Shown here in pieces: positions 42,748 through 52,643 of a DNA stretch of 64,000 nucleotides. Source of the DNA: Candidatus Melainabacteria bacterium (GTDB lineage: Bacteria; Cyanobacteriota; Vampirovibrionia; Obscuribacterales; Obscuribacteraceae); contig JAFKGK010000006.1 of the NCBI GenBank assembly GCA_017307165.1, positions 62,001 to 126,000 of the forward strand. Direction: 5' to 3'. A program made the translations under genes and the position numbers. Position 1 is the stretch's first letter; each line of letters opens with the position of its first letter. The notes under the pieces were generated by a model, which made no database searches, was not told where the DNA came from, and saw only the letters and a program-made list of their open reading frames with translations.

Positions 42748-44382
42748 TTACTGCCGGTTGAATAGGCCCTTGAAAAGCCGTTTGGGCGAAAGCTTGGGGC
42801 TGTCTTTTTGTGGAGACTCGGCTTTTAGGCTTTGAGAGATCAAATCTGGGCTGCTTAGACCCTTGCCAGAGTCTACGACTTGACAGTCTGCGCCAGATAG
42901 TGGCTCGGTATCGATGACTCCGGCCTTGTCGGAGAGTGCTGCTACTTCGTTGGTGGCAGCATCAAATGCTGAAAGACTGTCGCCGTCTCCTTGTGGTTTG
43001 TAGGTGCTGGCGTTTTGCTCGGCCAGGGCTTGAGCACGCTCGGCCTTAAACACTCCCAGGGCCACTGCTACATGTCTTTGCGCAGCGCTGGCATTGGCTG
43101 TGACGGTGTTGCCCTCCACAACCATGGTGGTGGAGCCCCCTCCGTCGAGGTTCATGGCTTCGATGCAGTTTTGCGACACAAAAAATTTGGCAACATCGTA
43201 TAAAGTGTGGGGGCCTTCGAATGTAGCCATCAAAAGGTGGTCGTCGGCAGTGATACCGCATGCAGTGCGGCGTGTGATCTGCGATCCGGTCCAATTGCTA
43301 GGAAAATGCTCGGACTTGAGGTCAAAGGCGATCTTGCCGTTTTGGATCAGGATGGGACCGCCCGAAATCGCCTGGTGGATGTTTTGCCAATTGCCTGGAG
43401 TGGTCTGCCAGGTGGCTTTGACCTGGTCGCCAACTGAGAGAGCACCTATCGCCGAGCGTTTGGAGTCAGCCACCACCATGCCGCCATAGGGTATGGCTAT
43501 TTGCTTGAGTGCCTTGTCCACTACTCGGCCTTGAGCATCAATGGCTATTAGTGTGCCATCGTAGGGCAGTGATACTTTTGCTCCCCAGCGACGCGTGTAG
43601 AGGATGCAGCGCGATCCGGTACGCCTCGGCTGATTGATATTGTTGATCCAGATGGTCTCGTGACCAGGTATAGACGTATGCAAGACTCCATGCAATCCGA
43701 GGCGAGCGATACGAGCATAGCCACCACGGGTGAAACCAAGGGCCACACGATCGTAAAGAGGTCCGGATACCCATTCGCCGTCGATCATCACGGTGCCGAG
43801 CGGTACTCCGTCTTTTTTAAAGTAGTTGGCATTGATGGCAGCGATTGCTCCTGAGTCGCGCGAATGATCGCGCACATCCTTGAGTGAGCCAAAATTGTAG
43901 GACGGTATGATCGGACGCATCTGTACGGGAGATCTGGACATGTCTATGTCAATCAAGTTGATGCGCATCTTGTTTTTGATGACTTTGTATGTGACTCCTG
44001 GAGCTAATTGGCGACCAGTCGTGTTTTTTACGTTGTAAAACTGCGCAGGCTTGCTATTGGTCGGCTGCTTTTTGATCGGTTTGTTTTTGATCTGCTTGTC
44101 GATCTTGTGCAGAGTTTTTTGCCTATCTGGCAGTCTGGTAAAAGCACCAGGTTTGATAATGGGAGTGACCAAGTGAGATCCAGTGGCCTTGCGCTTTTTG
44201 CCTAGAGTAGTAAAACCCGTGCCGTGCTTGTGCAGACCGACTCCCGGAGTCGAAACCGACGCTCTGCTCAGATTGAGGGCGAGACCTGGTTGCGTGAGCG
44301 ACATCAAGATACTGCCCGCCAAGAGGGCAGAGGCGCTCGAAATGCACACGATGCTCTTTGGAGATGAGGGCTTATTTTGCAA
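42748..44382 (-). CDS. exported phosphodiester glycosidase family protein (NAGPA-like)
   Basis: A 544-residue protein. N-terminal hydrophobic export signal (IVCISSASALLAGSILMSL), a Lys-rich, Pro/Gly-containing spacer (~45-120), then the NAGPA/DUF2233 domain (~125-430) with AAINANYFKKDGVPLG, SGGPILIQNG, RTACGITADDHLLMATF and the conserved MNLDGGGSTTM. Enzymes of this family cleave sugars from phosphodiester-linked glycans. A ~110-residue Ser/Lys-rich disordered tail follows. TTG 44382 is chosen as the start because GAGGAA lies six bases before it; TTG 44400 is the alternative. Lies directly upstream of the ROK kinase gene. Confidence 0.85.
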   Translation of the reverse strand: MQNKPSSPKSIVCISSASALLAGSILMSLTQPGLALNLSRASVSTPGVGLHKHGTGFTTLGKKRKATGSHLVTPIIKPGAFTRLPDRQKTLHKIDKQIKNKPIKKQPTNSKPAQFYNVKNTTGRQLAPGVTYKVIKNKMRINLIDIDMSRSPVQMRPIIPSYNFGSLKDVRDHSRDSGAIAAINANYFKKDGVPLGTVMIDGEWVSGPLYDRVALGFTRGGYARIARLGLHGVLHTSIPGHETIWINNINQPRRTGSRCILYTRRWGAKVSLPYDGTLIAIDAQGRVVDKALKQIAIPYGGMVVADSKRSAIGALSVGDQVKATWQTTPGNWQNIHQAISGGPILIQNGKIAFDLKSEHFPSNWTGSQITRRTACGITADDHLLMATFEGPHTLYDVAKFFVSQNCIEAMNLDGGGSTTMVVEGNTVTANASAAQRHVAVALGVFKAERAQALAEQNASTYKPQGDGDSLSAFDAATNEVAALSDKAGVIDTEPLSGADCQVVDSGKGLSSPDLISQSLKAESPQKDSPKLSPKRLFKGLFNRQ

Positions 44383-44535
44383 GGGCTTCCTCGAATGCAA
44401 TAGATTGCCTGAAAATGGATAACAAAAAACTTACATGTTATGTACCCATTTCTAACCGATTTTAGTCGGTCGTGCAAATTAGATTGCTACGGATATAGCC
44501 CTATAGAGCCAGTTTGAGATCCCAGCCTATATATC

Positions 44536-45468
44536 TTATTTTTTGACGGTCAGATACTTGTCGCGATATTGCTGCACCAGAGTCTCGCGTGTGTCGTCTT
44601 TGATCAATGGGAAACCCATCTCAATGCGCTGCTCTAGATAGCCACGAGCCACGCGCTCTGCTAGCTTGCGGATCTTGAGGATATTGGCCATCCGTTCGTC
44701 CCTGCCAAGTACCCCTCGGGCATCGAGCATATTGAATGAATGCGAGCACTTGAGTATTTGTTCGTAGGCAGGCAGTACGAGTTTTTCGTCGAGCAATCTC
44801 TTGGCTTCTTCGTTGGCAAGATTGAAAAGAGTCTGAAGCATTTCCGGGTTGCTCTTTTCAAAGTTGTATGTCGACTGCTGCACTTCGTTAAAGTGATAGA
44901 GCTCGCCATAGGTGATATTGTCGTTCCATTTGAGATCATAGACACGATCTACATTTTGCAAGTACATCGAAAGACGTTCGATGCCATAGGTTATTTCAGC
45001 TGCTACTGGTCTAACTTCGAGACCACCTGCCTGTTGAAAATAAGTAAATTGGGTGATTTCTAGACCGTTGAGCCAGACTTCCCAGCCAACGCCCCATGCA
45101 CCAAGGGTCGGGGACTCCCAGTTGTCTTCGACAAAGCGGATGTCGTGTTGCAAAGGATCGATACCGAGCTCTTTGAGGCTCTCGAGATAAAGCTCCTGCA
45201 CATTGTCTGGGCTCGGCTTGAGGATAACCTGATATTGAAAATAGTGCTGCAAACGATTGGGATTTTCGCCATAGCGACCATCGGTTGGACGGCGACAGGG
45301 ATCTGCGCAAGCCATATTCCATGGTTCGGGACCGAGGACACGTAAAAAAGTGCCGGGGCTCATGGTGGAGGCACCCTTTTCGAGATCAAAGGCCTGCATC
45401 ACGGCGCATCCCTGGCGACCCCAAAAGTCATTGAGGGTGTGGATAACCTGCTGAAATGTCAAAGCCAT
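44536..45468 (-). CDS. glyQ: glycyl-tRNA synthetase alpha subunit
   Basis: Catalytic subunit of the bacterial alpha2-beta2 glycyl-tRNA synthetase, charging tRNA-Gly. Diagnostic start [20 protein letters not shown], then [60 protein letters not shown] and ERLSMYLQ. The 310-residue length is standard. The beta subunit gene glyS, often adjacent, is not here: the gene stands alone between convergent neighbours and would need glyS elsewhere. No terminator is obvious in the 150 bp after it. Confidence 0.96.
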   Translation of the reverse strand: MALTFQQVIHTLNDFWGRQGCAVMQAFDLEKGASTMSPGTFLRVLGPEPWNMACADPCRRPTDGRYGENPNRLQHYFQYQVILKPSPDNVQELYLESLKELGIDPLQHDIRFVEDNWESPTLGAWGVGWEVWLNGLEITQFTYFQQAGGLEVRPVAAEITYGIERLSMYLQNVDRVYDLKWNDNITYGELYHFNEVQQSTYNFEKSNPEMLQTLFNLANEEAKRLLDEKLVLPAYEQILKCSHSFNMLDARGVLGRDERMANILKIRKLAERVARGYLEQRIEMGFPLIKDDTRETLVQQYRDKYLTVKK

Positions 45469-45639
45469 CGATCTGGTGCCCTTTTAGAATATATACAGCG
45501 AGACTAGAGTCTAGCATCGGGGGGTTGGCAAGGGCAATTTGACGATCAGCAAAGTTAACGAGCTTTATTATTTAGATGAAAATTGAGAGAATAAAACCTA
45601 CAAATCCGGAATGATGAGCGGAGTTAGAAGTAAATCAAT

Positions 45640-46626
45640 ATGGAAGATATGTCGGAGACCAGGCTGACGACGAGCAGCGCGCCGCAGGTGCATGACAGCG
45701 TCCTGGCATTGACGCCCAAAATCAGGTCGCTAGTCGACAATATCAACGGAGTCCTCGTAGGGCAGCAGCATGCAACCAGACTCTGCGTCATTGCCTTTTT
45801 GGCCGGCGGTCATGCCTTGATCGAGGATGTGCCCGGTGTCGGCAAGACGCTGATGGCAAAGACCCTGGCGATGAGCGTGCACGCCAAGTTTAAGCGCATT
45901 CAGTGTACTCCTGACCTTTTGCCTTCGGATATCTCGGGCGTCAGTGTCTTCGAAGCCAAAGAAGGCACATTTAAGTTTATGCCAGGCCCTTTGTTTACCA
46001 ATATCCTGCTCGCCGACGAAATCAACCGAGCGACGCCTCGCACTCAATCCAGCCTACTCGAAGCCATGGAAGAAAACCAGGTCACTACAGACGGTGCCAC
46101 TCGTCGATTGCCTGATCTCTTTTTTGTCATAGCTACAGAAAACCCGATCGAATATCACGGTACCTTCCCTCTGCCAGAGGCCCAGCTCGACCGTTTTATG
46201 ATCTCACTGTCGCTCGGTTATCCCAAGCCGGCTCAAGAGGTGGAGATCCTCGACAAGAGTCTTTCCGAAGGTTCATTTAACGTCGATGCCGTCCTGACAG
46301 AGCGCGAGGTGCTCGAAGCCCGCCAGGTGGTCAAAACGATCGTCGTCGATCAATCGATCAAAAATTATATAGTTGCCATCACTGGTGCTACCAGAAAGCA
46401 CCCCTCCATAGTCTTGGGCGTCAGTCCGCGTGGATCGCAGCTTTTGATGAGAGCAGCGCAGGCTGCGGCGCTCGTCGATGGCAGGCATTATGTCAAACCG
46501 GACGACGTCAAACTTTTGGCACCCTACGTGCTAGGTCACAGAGTCATCCCCAAGGTCAGGGACAATCGGGTCAGCCATGCTCAACTTATTGAAAGAATCC
46601 TCGAAGAAATCCCCGTACCGGTATAG
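45640..46626 (+). CDS. MoxR-family AAA+ ATPase
   Basis: A 328-residue chaperone-like AAA+ ATPase of the MoxR family. Walker A DVPGVGKTLMAK; Walker B ILLADEINRA; sensor 1 IATENPIEYHGTFPLPEAQLDRF; C-terminal lid with VSPRGSQLLMRAAQ. MoxR proteins work with a partner DUF58 protein and often with a VWA or transglutaminase protein, as seen in the next two genes. ATG 45640 (alternative 45649) lies behind a weak GGAG. Its stop is 50 bp inside the DUF58 gene. Confidence 0.93.
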   Translation: MEDMSETRLTTSSAPQVHDSVLALTPKIRSLVDNINGVLVGQQHATRLCVIAFLAGGHALIEDVPGVGKTLMAKTLAMSVHAKFKRIQCTPDLLPSDISGVSVFEAKEGTFKFMPGPLFTNILLADEINRATPRTQSSLLEAMEENQVTTDGATRRLPDLFFVIATENPIEYHGTFPLPEAQLDRFMISLSLGYPKPAQEVEILDKSLSEGSFNVDAVLTEREVLEARQVVKTIVVDQSIKNYIVAITGATRKHPSIVLGVSPRGSQLLMRAAQAAALVDGRHYVKPDDVKLLAPYVLGHRVIPKVRDNRVSHAQLIERILEEIPVPV

Positions 46627-48127
46627 GTTTGACGCTCAGGAGCAGTCCCGCAAGCGGCACGCTCTCGACGAGGAAAAGGTCAATGGCATCAGGATGTCCA
46701 TGCCTTTGTCCGATGGTCGCCTCAAGCTGATACTCGAGCGGCGCTTTTTTGCAGCCGTCACCATCATCCTCGGTCTTTATATCTTTGCCGCGGAGACAGG
46801 CAACGAATGGGTGTATTTCCTCAGCGGTCTAGCGCTCAGCGCTTTGCTGATCGGCTTTTTCACCCCGCTGTTGCAGGTGCTGGAGACTGATCTGCACTTT
46901 AGCCTGCCATCTGAGACGGTCTCCAACGAGAGGCTGGCGCTGAGGATCAAAGTGGCTCGCAAAGGTTGGTGGGGAGCTTTTGCACGCTTTTTGCCTATCA
47001 AATGGATGCTTGTCCATATCGAGCTAAAGAGGCTGGGCGAGCCAGAAAATATGATCAAGCCTATCCTCGTCGAGCATCTGATCAAGGAGGCCTGGGTTGT
47101 GGCGCAGACTCCTCGCCTGCGGCGTGGGGTCTACAATCTCGAGGCTATCGAGATGATGTCCTGCTATCCCTTTGGTCTGGCCTGGTGGGTCAAGACCTAT
47201 CCTTTATCCACACGTTTTTCGGAGCAAGATCAAGAAGTTCAATCTGAGACTAAAACCAATATTACCGCGGCCTCCAAGCTCTATGCCGGCAAGACTTATC
47301 CACAAATGGTCGTATTTCCGCGGACTGACAATATTGCCGGCAATTTTCTCTACAGGTTGAGAGCGGCAGGAGATGCGGCCTTGTTCTTTGCCTCCAGTAG
47401 ACCGATGGCTGCTCTATCCTCCTCTTCGGTGCGGTCTCTGAGAGAGTTTAGGCTAGGAGATAGTCCTCGATTTATCCATTGGCCGACCAGCGCTAAAACC
47501 GGCAAGCTCATGATCCGCGAATTTGAGTCAGAAGGTCTGCCCGCCTTTGACTTATTGCTCGATCTCACGTCCGAATGGAAAACCGAAGAGCAATTCGAAT
47601 TGGCTGTTTCGACTACTCTATCCCTGATGCAACTTGGTTTTCGCCTGGGGGGCTCTCCCGAATTATTCATCCTGCCATCAACTGAGAGCGACCTGGAAAA
47701 ACTCCCGACTATACTCACCGATTTGCCCCCTGCCGCTCCCGGCATCGGTTGGGCATCGCAGATACTCGCTCGAGTCGAAGCTCTGCAGGTCCGCGACCCG
47801 GATTATATAGTGCCCGTGCCGCGTCTGTCCGAAAATAACAGCATGGCTCTCTTGTGTGTCCGACCCAGTGCAATGACTTATGCTGCCGATGGCACTACGG
47901 TCAATGACAAGGAATGCGATGTCTGGGTCTTGTCGCGGATCGCTCTGGAGGCTGACTCCGATATCTCCAATCGCGAGGCCAAGTCTAAACCGGCTGCGCT
48001 AAAACCGATCCCTCTGCATGCCCAAGGTTCGGAAGACCGTCGTGGCGGCGGAGAAAGCGCGCTTAATAATAGAATGGGACGAGTACTAGGCAGCATCAGC
48101 GAATTTGAGGAGATGGCCCACCTATGA
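46577..48127 (+). CDS. DUF58-family protein (MoxR partner)
   Basis: A membrane-associated protein of up to 516 residues. Two hydrophobic segments near residues 55-95 (FFAAVTIILGLYIFA and FLSGLALSALLIGFF) precede a beta domain, then the DUF58 core SSSVRSLREFRLGDSPRFIHWPT with SAKTGKLMIREFE and the strand FDLLLDLTSEW. The VWA-like MIDAS is incomplete at that place. The start is not settled: ATG 46577 overlaps moxR by 50 bp, while ATG 46694 has GAGGAAAAGG ahead. Its stop overlaps the transglutaminase ATG (ATGA). Long C-terminal tail. Confidence 0.88.
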   Translation: MLNLLKESSKKSPYRYRFDAQEQSRKRHALDEEKVNGIRMSMPLSDGRLKLILERRFFAAVTIILGLYIFAAETGNEWVYFLSGLALSALLIGFFTPLLQVLETDLHFSLPSETVSNERLALRIKVARKGWWGAFARFLPIKWMLVHIELKRLGEPENMIKPILVEHLIKEAWVVAQTPRLRRGVYNLEAIEMMSCYPFGLAWWVKTYPLSTRFSEQDQEVQSETKTNITAASKLYAGKTYPQMVVFPRTDNIAGNFLYRLRAAGDAALFFASSRPMAALSSSSVRSLREFRLGDSPRFIHWPTSAKTGKLMIREFESEGLPAFDLLLDLTSEWKTEEQFELAVSTTLSLMQLGFRLGGSPELFILPSTESDLEKLPTILTDLPPAAPGIGWASQILARVEALQVRDPDYIVPVPRLSENNSMALLCVRPSAMTYAADGTTVNDKECDVWVLSRIALEADSDISNREAKSKPAALKPIPLHAQGSEDRRGGGESALNNRMGRVLGSISEFEEMAHL

Positions 48128-50706
48128 GCATGGCCTCGAGTCTCAATACAATCTTGAAAGGACGTCCTGCAACAGCGGTGGTCAGGCCAGAGCATTCGCG
48201 AGGCATGCGTATCACGGCTCTCGCCATGGTGCTTTTGCTCGTGCTTGTGGCAGCTAGCTATGTGCCGACGAATCCGATCTTTCTCCTCATGGCGATCGCT
48301 ACAGCCGGATGCGGTAGCTATCTTGCCTATATATATCGCGAAAAGCGGCCTGCCTTTATTGCAGCTATACCTACAGTAGGCATTTGCTTGCTCTTCACCA
48401 ATTTCTTTTTTGAGCTGTATGCCGGCTATCTCTCCGGTGGTGCCGTAGCTGCAGGAGCTTTTGTGCATATGATGGTCGGTCTGATGACCTTGCATACTTT
48501 TGATTTGCGCACACGTACCGATTTTTCTATTTCTGCTTTGATCGGACTGGCCCTACTCACGGCTTTGACTGGCCTGGCGCGTGACTCGCTCTTTGCAGTC
48601 TATATCTTTATCTACAGTCTTTTAGGCGGGAGCCTGCTATTTTTTGACAGCGCCTCGCGTTCTCGAGATCTCGGACCGACTCGCAATACGGACAACGCTT
48701 CGAGCGCTGCCGGTGTTACTGCCTCTACCCTCGGTGGCATGCTTCCCATCGTCGCATTGCCGGTAATTAGCTTTATTGCTTTTATCGGCTTGCCCAGACC
48801 CGAATCATTTGTCGATCTTTTTGTCGACAATATGGTGCGTGCCAATTTTCCTATATCGGCCAATCTGGGCGGACAGCTAGGCAAGGGGGGGCGCAGTCAA
48901 TCGATCAAGGGCGGCACTCCACACGACAAGCATCAATCCAGCTCCTCTTACATGGTGCAAGGCGGGGATCAAAAAGGTCAGGCGGGTGGCACCGGCAGTG
49001 GTGCCGGAGCACAGGGGCAGGGACACGGACTGGGCGGCAAAAATGGCATGCCGGGCGGTGGTAGCCCCGAGCAGGTCAAGGCTCAGCAAGCCGCTGAGCA
49101 AAAATTGCGGCAAGCTTATGACAGCGAGACAGTCGATCTCTCGCAGCGGACATTTGCAAATGCGCCTCAGGAGCTCTTGCTCAAGATAGCTTCCCCAAGC
49201 CCGACATACCTGCGCTTGTATGCGCTCAATTTTTTTGATGGCAGGACCTGGAGTCGTCGTCTGGATCTGCCACAGATCCCCATGACCGAGGATAAAAAGC
49301 TTGGATTTGACTTGACCAGGGCCGATGCATATTATGTGCCACCAAATCTACCTACCTTAGAAATGAAGCAGGAAGTACGTATCGAGGCCTCCCAGTCGCT
49401 TGGACACTTTCTGCCTGCAAGCTGGCTGCCCCAGATAGTAAAACTGGAGAAGCCACTCAAAAATGAACTCAGGACTGATGCCGATGGCTCGATCAAGCTA
49501 GTTGACGATCTCAAGAGAGGCTCTCGTTTTGACGTGATCTCGCAAGTGCCGGTCTACGATCTTGAAGTCATGCGGCATTTGCCGTTTGAAACTCTCGACC
49601 ATGTCGACGAAGAACGGGCCAGCGAAATATTGGTGGCACGCGAATGTCTTGCCCTGCCACCGGGGCTGCCCGAGGATATGAGAGACATAGCCCTGAGTGC
49701 TGCCGGTCGAGAAGGCAACTGGTTTGTCAGAGCTGAAAATATCGCCAATTTTCTCAGAAAAAATTATGCTTACAGTAGCGAAAGGCAAGGCCCGACCATC
49801 GACGGTAATCTTTTGCACCGATTTATCGTCGACGATCGCAAGGGTGATTGCCGGCATTTTGCTGCAGCAATGGTAGTCATGTGTCGGGCCCAGGGCATTC
49901 CTGCACGCATGGTCGTAGGCTTTAAGCCAGGCACGCTCAACAAAGAATCGGGCTATTATCAAGTACATGGCAGGGATGCGCATGCTTGGGTCGAGGTCTA
50001 TGTGCCCTATTGGAACTGGGTGCCTTTTGATGCCACTCCTGGTGGTGCGCTGCCCAGCCATCAGGAGGGGGACAATGCCCTCTCCAAATTTATCAAGAGT
50101 GGCCTCGCCAATCCCTTTGCCCAACCTTACAATCGCAAGGCTCATAATGATCGGGGTGGCTCGCGTTCTGATTTTGGCGATGGCAATAGTAATGCCAAAA
50201 AAAATCAGCAAAATCTCAAGGATTTTAACTTTGGCAAAAATCAGGGCAAGCAGCAGGATCGCAAGATCGACCTGCCCTTTTTAGGGGCCATCAATGGCCA
50301 GGCCGCTCAGGATGTCGTCAAATATCTTGTTGTCGCGCTCTTGTCCGTAGCACTCTTGGGTCTCAGCATTTTTTACTGGCTCGAGAGGATCAAGGCTCGA
50401 CGTCTCTCCGATCGCAGCGATAAGCGTCCGGCCACAGTGATATTTCTCGATGTCCTCGACGAGTTAAAGCGATACCAGATTGTCAAGGGCGCGGATGAGA
50501 CTGCCGACGAATTGGCTTCTAGACTTTCGGCTAAGTTGGGCGAAAGCACTCCCGGCATTCAGATGCCAGCCGAATTGCCCTATGTGGTCAATGAGTTTAT
50601 GGGCTTGTATTACGCCGATCGCTTTGGCGGACAAGACAACCTAGACTCCTTGCAGGCAATGGCTCACAAAATCAAGACCCTGGCCGCTGCAAAAGCTCGC
50701 AAGTAA
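48124..50706 (+). CDS. membrane transglutaminase-like protein (TgpA type)
   Basis: An 860-residue protein. About six N-terminal helices (residues ~28-240), a Gly/Gln/Ser-rich external spacer (~250-325), then a transglutaminase-like domain with triad Cys576 (RKGDCRHFAAAM), His620 (GRDAHAWVEVY) and Asp636 (VPFDATPGG), one further helix (~735-755) and a cytosolic C-terminal domain. This is the TgpA layout, with the active site outside the membrane. ATGA overlap with the DUF58 gene shows one operon with moxR. Substrate unknown; cell-envelope proteins are likely. Confidence 0.9.
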   Translation: MSMASSLNTILKGRPATAVVRPEHSRGMRITALAMVLLLVLVAASYVPTNPIFLLMAIATAGCGSYLAYIYREKRPAFIAAIPTVGICLLFTNFFFELYAGYLSGGAVAAGAFVHMMVGLMTLHTFDLRTRTDFSISALIGLALLTALTGLARDSLFAVYIFIYSLLGGSLLFFDSASRSRDLGPTRNTDNASSAAGVTASTLGGMLPIVALPVISFIAFIGLPRPESFVDLFVDNMVRANFPISANLGGQLGKGGRSQSIKGGTPHDKHQSSSSYMVQGGDQKGQAGGTGSGAGAQGQGHGLGGKNGMPGGGSPEQVKAQQAAEQKLRQAYDSETVDLSQRTFANAPQELLLKIASPSPTYLRLYALNFFDGRTWSRRLDLPQIPMTEDKKLGFDLTRADAYYVPPNLPTLEMKQEVRIEASQSLGHFLPASWLPQIVKLEKPLKNELRTDADGSIKLVDDLKRGSRFDVISQVPVYDLEVMRHLPFETLDHVDEERASEILVARECLALPPGLPEDMRDIALSAAGREGNWFVRAENIANFLRKNYAYSSERQGPTIDGNLLHRFIVDDRKGDCRHFAAAMVVMCRAQGIPARMVVGFKPGTLNKESGYYQVHGRDAHAWVEVYVPYWNWVPFDATPGGALPSHQEGDNALSKFIKSGLANPFAQPYNRKAHNDRGGSRSDFGDGNSNAKKNQQNLKDFNFGKNQGKQQDRKIDLPFLGAINGQAAQDVVKYLVVALLSVALLGLSIFYWLERIKARRLSDRSDKRPATVIFLDVLDELKRYQIVKGADETADELASRLSAKLGESTPGIQMPAELPYVVNEFMGLYYADRFGGQDNLDSLQAMAHKIKTLAAAKARK

Positions 50707-50801
50707 CGGCACATAACGCTAATGGCCCTATTGATGCTAAGATTTGGTATATTTGGCTCTATCTATATTTTTGAGTGATTTTCGTTCAGTGAGGCTGATT
50801 A

Positions 50802-52088
50802 ATGCAACAGGTTAGTAGAACGGGCGCCCAGCAGCAGCAGGAGTTTGTCCCTCCTTATCCGGCCACGATCGCCGAGACCGGGATGAAAGAAGGATTCCTC
50901 GAAGAGCTGGTCCTCAAGGACATCTACATGGTCAACTTTGCGCTAGGTCGCGAAATTGCCGCCAGGACCATGTTGCCCTTTAAGATCGTCGAAGAAATCC
51001 TCGAAGTGCTCAAGAAGCAGCTCCTTGTAGAAGTCAGAAGCTCCGGTGGCCTCGCCGACTACGAATACACCCCGACCGAAAAAGGTCGGGATCGCGCCAG
51101 AGCCTATTTTGATCACAATGCCTATGTCGGTGCTTGCCCGGTACCGTGGAGCCGTTACGTAGATTCGCTCAAGTATCAGACCATCAGACGTGAGCACGTT
51201 ACACCTCGAGATCTCGAAGTAGCTTTTAGCGACATCATGGTCAACCGCCGCACCATCAATGCCGTCGGTCCAGCAATCAACTCGGGCCGCGGGATGTTTC
51301 TCTTTGGCGAAGCCGGCAACGGTAAGACTTCTATCGCCGAACGTATCGTACGCTCGTTCAAGGGCCACATCTTTATCCCCTATGCCGTAGAGATCGACGG
51401 TCAGATCATCCGTGTCTACGATAATCACAACCACGAGCAGGTCTCGGCTGCCAATTATCCGCGCGACTACGATCACCGCTGGATCAGGATCCAGCGACCT
51501 TGCGTAGTCGTGGGCGGCGAGTTGACAATCGACATGCTGGAGTTGCAGTTTGACTATGGCACTAAGCTATACGAAGCCCCCATCCAGCTCAAGAGCAATT
51601 GCGGCCTCCTGCTGATCGATGACTTTGGCAGACAGCGTATCGATCACAAATCGCTACTCAACAGATGGATCGTACCTCTCGAAAAGCGTGTCGACTATCT
51701 AACCCTTCACACAGGCAAAAAGCTCGAAGTCCCCTTCGAGCAGTTGATAGTGTTCTCGACCAACCTCAATCCAGCTGATCTGGTGGACGAGGCCTTTTTG
51801 AGAAGGATCCCCTATAAGATCAATATCTCCAATCCCACCGAAGACGAGTTTAAATGGATCTTTTTGCAGTACTGCCAGCGCACTGGCGTACCCTACAACG
51901 AAGAAGCAGTCAATTATCTGATCGAGTCCCAGTACCGCAATGGCAAGCGCATGATGCGTTGCTGCCACCCACGTGACATTGTCGATCAGGTCATCAATCT
52001 CTGCGCTTTCTTGCAGACGGACCCAAGACTCTCTAGAGAGTATCTGGATCACGCTTGCGCTGTTTACTTTGCTGCGATGGGCAAATAA
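50802..52088 (+). CDS. AAA+ ATPase with N-terminal winged-helix-like domain
   Basis: A 428-residue soluble ATPase. Residues ~25-100 look like a winged helix (ELVLKDIYMVNFALGREIA ... EEILEVLKKQLLVE). Walker A at 169-177 (GEAGNGKTS) and Walker B near 270-275 (LLLIDDFGRQ, Asp-Asp instead of Asp-Glu) are separated by ~95 residues, longer than usual, with a beta-rich insert. SNLNP-type sensor 1 (FSTNLNPADL) and AFLRRIPYK follow. It lies 95 bp after the transglutaminase gene on the same strand and ends at a strong terminator. I cannot name its process. Confidence 0.8.
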   Translation: MQQVSRTGAQQQQEFVPPYPATIAETGMKEGFLEELVLKDIYMVNFALGREIAARTMLPFKIVEEILEVLKKQLLVEVRSSGGLADYEYTPTEKGRDRARAYFDHNAYVGACPVPWSRYVDSLKYQTIRREHVTPRDLEVAFSDIMVNRRTINAVGPAINSGRGMFLFGEAGNGKTSIAERIVRSFKGHIFIPYAVEIDGQIIRVYDNHNHEQVSAANYPRDYDHRWIRIQRPCVVVGGELTIDMLELQFDYGTKLYEAPIQLKSNCGLLLIDDFGRQRIDHKSLLNRWIVPLEKRVDYLTLHTGKKLEVPFEQLIVFSTNLNPADLVDEAFLRRIPYKINISNPTEDEFKWIFLQYCQRTGVPYNEEAVNYLIESQYRNGKRMMRCCHPRDIVDQVINLCAFLQTDPRLSREYLDHACAVYFAAMGK

Positions 52089-52129
52089 AAGCCAGACTAG
52101 CCAAGTCGAGCGATTTGAGATGGCCAATT

Positions 52130-52165
52130 TGGTGTCGGATCTTGATTGATCCGGCACCATTTTTT
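52130..52165 (+). terminator. rho-independent terminator after the AAA+ gene
   Basis: A 12-bp stem, TGGTGTCGGATC (52130-52141) with GATCCGGCACCA (52148-52159), one G-U pair, six-base loop TTGATT, followed by TTTTTT. A classic intrinsic terminator, 42 bp after the stop at 52088 and 23 bp before the next start. Confidence 0.93.
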
Positions 52166-52188
52166 ATGGTTAATGATATGGTGGTTTT

Positions 52189-52632
52189 ATGATCAGCATT
52201 ACTATCGAATCGAGCAAGTTTTCGACGGCGCCTGAGGGTGATCTGGAGCGTTGCAATGGTCAGCCTGGTAGTCAGTTAGCTGATTGGTTGCAGCAAGGCA
52301 TGATCGAACGTGGTTATCAATGCGATGAGCCTATGCAGGAAGATTACGGCTGGGGATACTGGACGACTGTCGATGGTTTTACAATCTGGACAGCTGTGTC
52401 CTTTATCGAAGAAAACCAGCACGCCACCATGTCTAGACTCGGTGCGGGCACTCAGGCCACCTGGAGCGTATCCTTTGCCTACGAGGCGCCTTTTATCTTG
52501 TTTAAGCCCAGTCTCTGGTTTAAAAAAAATGTCGGTCTCGAAAAAGAAGAGGAACTGCTCGAGGCCGCCCGCAAGTTGATCGCCTCCACGCGTGACGTAG
52601 TGCTGATTGAGGTAGACTCCAGCTCCAGATAG
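52189..52632 (+). CDS. hypothetical protein
   Basis: A 147-residue soluble protein with alternating beta-strand and helix and many aromatic residues (DYGWGYWTTVDGFTIWTAVSF). No signal peptide. No family recognised, though the compact look suggests a real domain. The start follows the terminator by 23 bp with GGTGG ahead; the promoter must overlap the end of the previous transcription unit. Convergent with the DeoR-type regulator, 11 bp away. Confidence 0.65.
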   Translation: MISITIESSKFSTAPEGDLERCNGQPGSQLADWLQQGMIERGYQCDEPMQEDYGWGYWTTVDGFTIWTAVSFIEENQHATMSRLGAGTQATWSVSFAYEAPFILFKPSLWFKKNVGLEKEEELLEAARKLIASTRDVVLIEVDSSSR

Positions 52633-52643
52633 ATCTAGATAAT

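Noticed and set aside
49498..50211. 237-codon ORF on the minus strand
   Set aside because: Antisense to the transglutaminase active-site region; no start signal or recognised motif.
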